Shown here: positions 1-10,800 of the stretch, in pieces
Layout: every line of letters starts with the position of its first letter
How positions within the stretch are numbered: position 1 is the stretch's first letter
Source: Heliopora coerulea
Lineage: Eukaryota > Cnidaria > Anthozoa > Scleralcyonacea > Helioporidae
Reading direction: 5' to 3'
Assembly: GCA_030142905.1 (NCBI GenBank)
Contig: JASJOG010000027.1
Span: forward strand, 1,426,001-1,490,000
DNA: 64,000 nucleotides
Notes under the pieces: generated by a model
The model's input: only the letters and a program-made list of their open reading frames with translations
What the model was told of the DNA's origin: nothing
Database searches by the model: none
Translations under genes and position numbers: made by a program

Positions 1-180
1 AGGAAACCGGACTACCCGGAGAAAACCTGTGATGCTTGGTAGAGTCAAACTGGACAACACTCTTCTCACATGTGACAAGGCTAACTTTAATCAGATAACC
101 GCACGGAGCTGGAATTGAACCCTAGTCACATGGACGAGAGACACGTTCACTGCCACTGTCACCAGCACCGCCACAACTCA
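1..180 (-). repeat. tRNA-derived SINE, family 1 (copy cut by the window edge)
   Basis: Read on the minus strand, this has a tRNA-like head with a B-box-like GGTTCAATTCC followed by a body that includes TTTTCTCCGGGTAGTCCGG. The same head and body recur on the plus strand at about 58036-58328, inside a BEL/Pao element. The two copies agree over most of their length with scattered substitutions, as expected of a dispersed SINE. The 3' end lies outside the window. Confidence 0.8.
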
Positions 181-1703
181 ACTCAAAACGTGCAAGGTTA
201 CTTTTACATTTGCATTGGCATTCCAAAACATCTGATGAGGGGAACAGCATGCAAGCGGAAAGGCACCGAGTAAACGTCATACACCGTGACCGAAATGTTT
301 AGTCTAAGTAAGTACTTTGCTGTAAGTACCAGGTGTTTAACTGAATACATCCTCGGTAATTCCTTGTCAGTTCTTAAATTTCTGAACACAACTGTTGATC
401 ATCGTAGAACACACTAACTCAACTTCAATGAGTTATAAAACCTATTTCGATGAACAAAATAAAACCATAACAACAACGATATTATACGTTGAAAACGTTG
501 TAAAGTACGATTTCTAAATCTAAATTATAGGGCAATTTTACCTCCGTATCCTTCGTTTTCAACTTGTATTCCTTTGCTGGCTTCTTCCAAGCTCCATGCG
601 TTCACGTAAGCAGTTCTCTCAACTTCTAACGTTTCAGTCTAAGAATTCATTCATTCATATACACCTGTTGGGAACAATGCAATTTTTTTTCGCAGAATAT
701 CAGTGTTCTCTGAAAGTCTAATTGTTTCAACGGGATAGAAGCCGTTTCAACACGCTTTCTTTGGTCGGGCCGTCGAGAGCAGAAGACAAATTACATGACT
801 TGAACGGGTTTCAATATGTAATAAATCATTTGAATTTCAAATGAACATTCATAATTGTAAAAAGCGTCCCATAATAAAACTCTTATGAAAACCTCCTTAA
901 TGAGCAAAGAACTCGGTTAACCCTTCCCAGGTGAGCAAAACCGTCTGAGATACATCCCTCTTATAGCTTCCGTTCTCGTATTTTAAGCCTCAAACGAGTA
1001 TTAGAGTTCTACCAGGCGACAACCGTATGTTTTGGACCCCGTAAAGCACGCATGGCGTTCTTTTTTTAAACGGCTTCAAGAACGAATCATTTTATACGTT
1101 CACTTGAAACTGACTTTGAAAATTAATATTGTTGGAGCCGCAGAAATCAACGAGAATCTTAGCGAAAGAAAACCACATTTTAAGACAAATCAAGGTCATG
1201 GATTTCCTTCGTGTTTTCGTCATGAATGATGATTGAGTTATTGGAAGTTACATAACATTCTAATTTTCTTCTTAGAAATGTGCTCCATTCAGTTCACTGC
1301 GGTAAGTCTTTATAGAGATGTTCAAGTTATTTAAAAAGGTACACCGACACAAGTAAGCGAACAGACAGACAGACCAACAGATGACCGTCCAAACAATTTC
1401 ACTTCCTCCAAATACCCACTTGATTCTAAATTTTAAAACATTACACAGTCTTGTTAGAAATTCTCTGATTTCAGGTAATTAAATAATTTTACAATAGATA
1501 AATTGGGCTTAGGCTTGTTTACGCTTCTGCCACTAAATTCACGTCATGAGGTAATTGACTTGGCTTGATATTATTATCTTACTTTTACTCACTTACAATC
1601 TGACAAAGGTAACCAGTCGTGTGAATTAACTCATGATGTGAATTGAATGCCAAGAAGCATAGACAAAGCGGAGCCGAATTTGCCCGGTGAATACGATCCC
1701 AAT
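181..1703. other. intergenic, no gene recognised
   Basis: Only short open frames without family resemblance or supporting splice signals occur here. A short GACA-type run lies near 1360-1380. Part of this stretch may be the 3' UTR or downstream flank of the HPS4-like gene, whose stop codon is at 1704-1706 on the minus strand. Confidence 0.6.
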
Positions 1704-1878
1704 TTAAATGAAATGTAATCCTTGGTCTTTCAAAAGACGTTCGCGAACCGTCTTTTCCAGATGACCAGGTGCATCATGGGGTTGGTGACGCTGAGAAGAC
1801 GAGGGATTTGTTACACTTTCCTGGTAATACACCTCTTTTGTAAGCGTACGCCGTCCGTAAATACTGGTGTGTAAATTC
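1704..1878 (-). CDS. HPS4: HPS4-like terminal exon
   Basis: The exon follows a ttctctag acceptor with the one-base phase required by the previous exon, and ends in TAA. It encodes IYGRRTLTKEVYYQES...RERLLKDQGLHFI, aligning with the extreme C terminus of vertebrate HPS4 (VYACCNPIQETYFQQ... QKLLKHG). The open frame extends a few codons upstream through intron sequence. Confidence 0.8.
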
Positions 1879-4800
1879 CTAGAGAACAAGAACCGAATTC
1901 GTCATTATTTTTGCGATTTCGATATCCTGACACAGACTGACCAGATTTTGGTTTTGAGGGCAATAGACTTTGGGTCCTGGCTAATTCTTTGCTTTAAAGC
2001 TATGTTTGGTCCGCCTTTGGAATATTGGCTGTAAAAATCGATCTCTGTGCATGTCGGCAACGTGATTAACTTAATGAGGAAAAAGGCAAGTATGAAGTAT
2101 AATAATACAGAGGAAGCTCCGTAAAGAAACATATTGGTACCCACAATGTGAGTAAAAACTCAAGAGAGAATTCGGAAGGCGATATTTCGACTATATTACA
2201 GAGTCATTGTCAAACCTAACTAATTATATAAGCTTGCTGCAACATTATCATCTCAATTTCGTCTTGTGTTTTTTCACTCATATGTTGGATACCAAGGTGC
2301 TTTGTTTCGGTGTTTGTTCTTCATTATATTTCAAAAGCTGTCGGCAAGCAGTGGATTTAGGCACGAATAAATAAGCAAGAAAATGACCTGCTAAGGTTTT
2401 TCCCAACTGAATCAGACTTCCATAATTTCGCTCTCGCCGTCTTAAACGGGAAAGACTTAAGCAATGATATTCTTTAAAATTGTTGTTTCAAGGTGTTCAA
2501 GATCCAATCCTTCGACTGCACACTACTCAATGCTCGACAAGGGGACTAGCAGAGTCACGATAGTGTGAAATGTGAACGTAGCATTGAGACTTCATGATAC
2601 CCTCACTGATGTAGAGAACACTGATATAGAGTTGTTATGTGTCATGACAGAAAAGGGCAGGCAGGCCCTCCTACCACTTTCTATAACTCCACGAAATGAA
2701 CGAGGAAGTAGTTGAAATCCTTACCCCAAGGTGACATCAACCAGATGAGGTGCGTTCTCAAACTGTGCATGGAGTGTTTTAGCAGTATCACAAAATACGT
2801 GATCCGCGGCATAGACCGGTTCCTTGAGGTTACCTGTTAAAGATGAGACAGGAAAATAAGTATATAGTAGGAACGCTGACTTCGCTTTCGACTTCCAGGT
2901 TTTCACAAAAGACAAACAAATAGAAGAACTTAAGAACAGATGGACAGACGGGGACTGATAGACAGACAGACAGAAACTAATAAACAGACAGACAGACGAA
3001 GACTGATAGACAGGCGGAGGCTGACTGACAGAAAGACAGAGTAATGAACACGTTTCTCGTGTTTTTATAAAAGTAGGTTTCAACCCTCCACTTCATTATA
3101 CAGGGAACTGGATGAGTAATTCGTCTACCCATAACGTAAAACAAAGACAAAAGAATACGATTACGAAGGTTTGCCGAGGGCAACATACCTGACATTGCTT
3201 TCTCAAAATTATCATAGACCAGGTAATTGTAAGGCACGTGATGGTTCTAAGAAATAAACCATGAAACAACGCTGTTCCAAAACTCACATATGTACGTATT
3301 TAATTATACAAACAAGGGCACAAACAAGTAAACGAACACGAAACCAAGTAGATCAGTGCATGACAATCGTTACTTACCTTATTGCTAACTTTTGAGGAAT
3401 GCCTCAAAAGAATATCCAGTCCACCAAGCTCAGATAAGGATGTGTTCCACTGAAACAACATTGATAAATGAAGTTACCTTCCAACATAATGTCACACTAA
3501 ACTATTTTTAATATGAAGCCGCAAAGGAATTTTTTCAAAAAATATCATTCATGAAATGTGTTATACGTATGCACTTTTCTCGTGAATTCCTCGATGACCT
3601 CAAAAAGCAATCAAATCTATCCACAATTATCACCTATTACAGACGACGCAATTTTCCTGCAGCTCTTCAGAATAAGACAACTTGTGTGTATTCCCATTCA
3701 AGTTTATTGAAACGGCAGCAATTTACTGGTTTTGTTAGTGTTCTGTGGTTAGAAATTGGAAGAATTGTGGTGAAATGAACGGCGGTTATCTATTTAGACA
3801 CCATCAGTTACTTCGTACAATGATTTACGTACCAACGATTTCACGGCGTCTTCGTTCCGATGGAGGTCGCAGTCCGTCAGGAGAATCAGAACGATTTCGG
3901 AATGAGCTTGCACAAATAGATTGGCGTGAACCAAATCGTCAACCTTTCAATAAAATCAAAAAGGAGGCATAAAAACGTGATAACTGATTTACATGATACG
4001 ACTTGTCCCATACTATTCTGCATACTGAAATCCCCGTGTCGAATACGTTGGCCAATGGAAAACCGGCTCAAATCTTATTCATTCTTAATAATACGAAAAG
4101 TGAATCGCGTATACAGCATGATGATATGTTGGTCCAATTAATCGCAGTGTCCAAAGTACCTTAAGGAAACACCTCAAGCAAACTTTCGTCATGATTTCCT
4201 TGCCCTAAGAGAACAATATTAAACTGTCTACTATAACAATAAAAGTCTAATTACGAAACTATCCCCACAAATGGTGCCATTGTGAATAATAGACACACTT
4301 ACTGTGCAACATTTTGAACTGGAATCACGTTCGTCGCGGTTTCGTTTATGCCTTTCATATTCTTCCTTTTCCCCCTCCCCTTCTTCCAATTCTGCAAAAC
4401 CGTCTCCTAATTTACTTCCATCCATTGAATTGTCCCTAGTTATTCCAGAGTTCTGTACAATCTGATTTGAAAATACCTTCTTAGAAGTAGACGCTCCACT
4501 TGTATCGTCCATTCCCACGCCATCACAAATCGTTTGTGATCCACAGATACCACCACGTTTGCGATTATCCTTAGTTGTCCTTGGTGATTCCTCACCATAA
4601 TCGAACGGCTGTTGCGATTCTAAATGTGATCTTCTACTACTTACAGTTACTTCTCGTGATCCTATACCATCACCAGCCTTCCCATTCGATCCCAAACTAC
4701 CACCACGTGTCCTCCTTACTGATTCGTCATCGTTATCACAAAAATTAGACGACCATATGTCATCACTTGGTGCTCCCTGTGATTCTCTATCATTAACTGC

Positions 4801-7800
4801 CACTTGTGATCCCCTGTTACCATCAAAGGTTCCCGCTGGTCTCATTTGGTCGCCATACGGCATCTCCTGTAGTCCTTGAATGTGATCAGATGAGTCGTCG
4901 AGTCCATCACATTCAGAATGGGTATCTGGTGCTTTACTGCTTCGACCTAAACTCCCCAGTTCATCCAAATCCTCTTGCATTCCATGTAATCCCTTAGCGT
5001 CTCTCGAAATTTCACAAGGTCCACCATCGTCATTCACAGCTCTTGGCCGTAAACGGCCCTTCCTAGTTTGTATTTCAAAGTCTCTACTCACAATTTGACG
5101 GCTAAGATGATCCTCTCGAGCGCTATCGCTTCTTTGATCAAGCGGTGTCGTTGTACTACTATGCCAGTCACTTCCCGTCACTTCTATTCCGCTTTCTCCT
5201 TCTGTCGTACCAGTGGATTGCCTGGACTGGCTTGCCCTTTCATACAAATCTGGTGTTCTCCTCCTGTCTGCCTGCACAGCTCTTTCAAGATCCATCCTGT
5301 TCTGGTCGATGAGATTTTCATTAAAGCGGCCAGGCGAATCTGCCACGCCACTCCGCATATCACCGTTTTGTTGCTGGATATTATGAGCAACGTCTTTAAC
5401 GCTATCTTGACATACACTTCCCTCATCTACTTCTTCATCCACCTCGCCTTCCTCGTCTTCAATACACTTACAACATTTTAAGCCTTTTAAAATTATATCC
5501 CCAAACTTTGCTTTGCAAAGCGTAGTGCTGTCGTCCATCTTATGTCCAGAACTGGAAGTCAGTGGATCCCGCTCGCTGGCTTCCAACGAGTGCTGGCCAT
5601 TGTCATGAACATTAGTGACAAAAGGATCTTTGTGAGGCACTCGGGGCCTTCGTGTAACTTTTCTCTTTGCTCGACAACAGCATTTGAGGGACGCCGATCT
5701 ATCCTGAGACGAATTATAGGGAGAGTTCTCGTTACCCTCCAATAACTGATCTAAATCGTTCCTACATAAATAGACGTTGAAAACCCGCACTCCGAAAGGC
5801 AACTGAAAATCTAGACAAAAAATTGGATTATTAAAAATTATCACATGTCTCCTTTAATATTACCGTCACGGAAGATTTGAATGGTTTCATCCCGGGTTTT
5901 CCAGCTAGAGTGACTTGGTCAAATATCAAAATTTATGATCCATAAAACATTACAGACATTTTATTTCTTACCAGTTTCAATAGGGATGGCCGGATGCTAG
6001 AAAGAAAAACGTAAAACCAATCAAAATCTTTGATTGACCTAGCGCTAAGTTCTTATTGGAGGGTCTGGGTTCTAGAAGGTCGCCTGAGCCCTAAATAACA
6101 CCGCTGGCACATGCTACATGCAGTTTTTACCACTGTTTCAAGGTTCATTTAAGGTGGAATTATCACCAACCAGGCAGTACAGATCATGTCATAAAGTCCT
6201 TGGAAAAGTACTTTTAATTACCTGATTTTGATTAGGTTTTAAAAGCAGAAGACATCTGGATATTGAGTCCATTAGCTGCGTACACAAAATACTAGAAAAG
6301 GACATTGTGTTTTAGAATTATTATTTCATTCTGACCATTTTCGTCTTAAAAAATAATTCTGGGCCGATCACGAATAACCTTTGGTATGAGTACTATACCA
6401 TAGGCACGATCATTGTAATCATGGCTTTATATATTTCAGAGTTCACTTCATTGTACCATTTTGCGATAATATATCTGTAAAACATCCCTACGATAGTTCC
6501 TAAGAAGAAATGTGGGTTGAGATGATTTTGAAGACCTTGAACTTTCTGGGACGACCAGTGCCTCCAGCTCGGGAAATTTTTTTTGCAACAAGATAACTAG
6601 TCCAGACAACTTCTAACAGGAACAGAAAATTCCCAGGGTATAAATATCTCGGTTTACGGTCATCTTCTCCTAATTTAAATACGATTACCTTCATCATTAG
6701 ATCTGTGGAACCCAAAAGAAAAGCTATTGACAAGGTGGAGGAGTGACTTGACTTAAAACTCTTCCACCCAAGCAGAAGAATTAAAGTTAGTGGAAACCAG
6801 AAGATCAGCTTCTTAACGCGATCAAAGGTGCAAAATATATTGTTATTATTAAATTATTATTAAAGTAATTTATTTCTCCATTCTGGCTTTTCAGAAATAA
6901 TTATTGTAAATAAATATTGTAATCAATGTGGAGGTAAACACTGACTCATAGAACAACGAAGCATAAAAAAAGACATGGTTGTCGCAGGGGAAATCGATTT
7001 ATTTAAAACCTTCTGATATTTATGAGTAGTTCCCAGGATCTTGCGCTTCATTTACGACGAAAGCGTAAAGTTAGCATTTTTTATGACATTTTTCGCTCTA
7101 CTTGTTTAACTTCTTTAACTTCGCAAATAAATAAATAATAATAAAACTATATACAAGGCTAAAATATATAGGCGTTCCCATGTGATACCGTACATGTTTA
7201 AGGTAATACTTACAATCTTTTATACAGGATACAGCCTGCGATCACTTGAGGTCGGCGCTGGCAGGCTTGTAGAATGTGCGATGCTTTCAAGAAGCAAGAA
7301 CTTGGAACCTACAGAGAGTATATGTGACATTATAGATGAACGATCGTCAAGCTATATCCTCAGAAAAACGATTTCTGAGCCGCAGACGGGGATTGAACCA
7401 GCAAACTTCTGATGACCAGTGGCACCCTCTAACCATTGAGCTACCAAGACTCAGATGGGGAGCCAAGGTGCAAATTCGACATACATGTGCGACCTAAGCG
7501 GAAGCCACTATATATTAATAATGATATAGATGAAATTTATATGTTAGAAGTATGAGAGCTTGAAAATATCATGAGATGATAGATGAACGATCGTCAAGCT
7601 CTTTCCTCAGAAAAACGATTTCTGAGCCCCAGACGGGGATCGAACCCGCAACCCTCTGATGACCGGTGACACGCTCTAATGGGTCAGTGAAAAGTAGACA
7701 ATACCAGATAAAAGTTATAACGTTAAAAAGACAAGATGAATGAAACTGAATCGATAAACCTGTTAGTTCCAAAACGAGTTTATCCTTCCACTCATCCTCC

Positions 7801-10800
7801 CTCATTTCCACTTTCTTTCATTCTTCTTTCATTCTTCTTTCATTCCTTTATTCCTTCATTTCCTCACCCACCCACTCCTTCCTCCTTTCCCTCCCTTCAT
7901 TCAGTCCCTCATTCACTCACTCCATTTATCCATTCCTTCCTTCAATGGTTCCTTTTTAACGTTCATTCATTCATTTTATTTGTAGTTTATTCTTTGCTTC
8001 ACGAAGTTGGTCACTGACAAGGGCCTGACGGTAAACAAGGCAACGTACCTCGCGGGCGGGCAGGTATGGCATAGGGTTAAAAACCGAAGGCAAGTGGTCA
8101 CCATAGTAACGGATAAAAGCCAAGTATTGCTCCCACAGCGAGTACATCTCTGATAAAAACATTTCCTTGTCATTGTCACAATCCTAAAAGGGAATTAAGA
8201 TAGCAAAACTCAATATGCACGAAGTTTATTTCAGGAATCCAACTGGAATAGACAACATTGTACTACCCTGGCCCTAACAACACTTAAAGTTTGTGAACAG
8301 CAAGACATTTTAAATCTGTATAATATTACACCTTGTAAAGATTTCTGTGTATATGTCAAGCCTGTAATTTTCTGATAATTATTATTAGTGTCTTAAAGCA
8401 AGGTGCATCAGCTATTAAAGCACTCATGTGATGAGGGTCATTTAGTAAAATTCCCAAGAGATGCAGGATCATTTTTACTGAATGACCTGAATATTTTTAA
8501 TATTGGTCTGTAATATTATCATTACTGACAACTCAAGAATAAAGTTGTGGAACAAAGCATATTGACAAGTGAGCGTGTGCACAAACTGTATCCCCATCCA
8601 ACATGGTGGAAACATGACATTAGTCCACAAAACAAACATTTTCTATTTCACTGTACTTCCACAGGAACTACACTACACGACTTGTAACTTTGTCAGGCAC
8701 CAAGGAGCATCTTTAAAGTGGTGGGCATAAGTAACAGGAGAGGAATTTGGGAGGGGGGTAGGTCAAACTTTGCTTTGTTTAATGAGGATATATGTTCAGT
8801 AGTTTAATAACCAACCACTAGTGAAAAAATAGATGAAGTTGCCAAAAAAGGAGATAAGTTCCCCCTTGCTACCCAGCTTTCCAGTTCCTGTTTATAAAGA
8901 AAAGGTTAATGTGATGTGCTAGGTTGGGACTTCTAACAAAGTGAAGTACTTACCAATCTAACCTGATCAACTGATCCATGATAAAAAGCAAACAGACTGT
9001 ATAGTCGATCAACTTGCTCAATTAACACAGAGTCTGGTTCAGTATTATTACCAGCTAATGCCTGAAAAAGTAGCAGCAAGAACAGTACAGAACAAATCCC
9101 TGGCACTGACATGATGTTGAGTTTCTTAAATAATATGACTAATAATATCTTGCAGCAATGCTAAGGTTAAGCTTTTCCCAATGCAAAAATAAATAAATAA
9201 AAAGTAAATAAACAACTTAATGTTAACCAATATACTATGTTCTAACATAGTATTTTGCACACTTCTTTGGATCACTTACAAATGTGTACTGTCCAACATG
9301 CTTAACTGCAATTTTTTCCTTTTTAAAACGATACAGAATGGGAGAAGAACCAAACATGGTGTCACAGAACTGAACCAAACCCATAAGTTGACCACATAAC
9401 AAACACTGGTTATCAATGGGCATCTAATAAAAACAAGTATAACATTACGTTCATTTTTCATTTCAGTTTCCATCAAACAGTAGTTTAACTTTTTCTGGTC
9501 TGGATCTGAAGTTTTAATTTTACTATAGCTAATACCAAATGATTTGACTCAACAAGGGGGGGATGTCTCAGACTGGAAAGGGTTAAGAACACCATAATTA
9601 ACTCTTAAACAACTTTCATCTTAAGCAATGATCCAACTTTTTAATTTTACTCTGGCCAATGCCAGACAATTTTACTCGTCAAGGGGAGACATCTTGGACA
9701 TGAAAGGGTCAAAATTACATTTAATTTGGAACTGATTAAAGTTACATCAAACAAGTTTAAAAGAGTAAATGATTATAGTAATAAATGACATTTTCAAAAC
9801 AGGAACTGACTACATTTACTGTTACAAATTGAAGAAAGAGGATGTTAGCTAAAGTGAACTGGTAAGGAAAACCAAAGCAAGGGAACTTCTGTTTATGCTT
9901 TGCATTCATAGTCTCAATCAAGAACATTTTCCAAGGGAAGTGTAAGTCAAATTCCTGAGTAGAGGCAGGACATTCTAGTAAGACAATAACAAAAACACTG
10001 CAGTCCTGCTTTCCAGATGTTTTCTAAGATTCTGCCAGTAATTAAAATATTCATAAACACGATCTATGATAACCCATTAAGGAGTATTTTGTTGAGCATA
10101 TTAGGCTTCTGCCCCTTAATAGGTTAACTTCCAATATGGTCAACTGTTTCTAGCTAAATTGCATCCCATTTTACAGAAGCACAGAAGGTCATGGTGAGTT
10201 TACATACTGAATGAGGGTAAAAATATATAATAGCATCTTCCAGAAGGTCCTCCTCCTTTTGTAACACCTTGTGGTCATACACGAAGAAAACAGAACCTTC
10301 AAATCTACATAATTAAAGAAAGAAATATATGCTAACAAAAATACTTAATAATACATATGACAACAAAAAATGAATAATCACTTGTGAGTAATGCCTTGCT
10401 CTCATTTGGCACCAACTCCTATAAAGGTAACTACATTGCCAACATAACAAAACTTGAATCAACATTGCCGACATGATAGAAACAGAGGGACAGATCTCGT
10501 GCACCCAAATAAAGTTCTAATTACAATGAATGTTTATGTGTGAGTTCATAGCAAACATGTCTGTTAACTTGACTTGAACTCCACTTTGTGAGCACATTAG
10601 TAGAAAGGGTCAACAGGATTCAGGGAACTGTGAAAGTTTATTTATCAATCCATTCTTCTGAACAGTACCACAGCTATAATACTCGAAACAAAGACTTTCT
10701 CTGCCTGCCTCTTGCTAAGACCATGAAATTTCATACAATGCTGCATACAAATTAAATACAATGCTGCTAAATCTTGGAACACTCTGCCTTTTAAATTATG

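Noticed and set aside
2721..3287. Overlapping minus-strand frames rich in Leu, Ser and Cys
   Set aside because: They run through the GACA microsatellite and introns. Only the parts at 2725-2833 and 3189-3246 match HPS4 and have splice sites.
5068..5481. 137-codon plus-strand frame opposite the large HPS4-like exon
   Set aside because: It is an antisense shadow of the minus-strand exon with no motif of its own.
7736..8017. Plus-strand 93-codon frame, Pro/Phe/Ser-rich
   Set aside because: Low-complexity translation of a pyrimidine-rich simple repeat.
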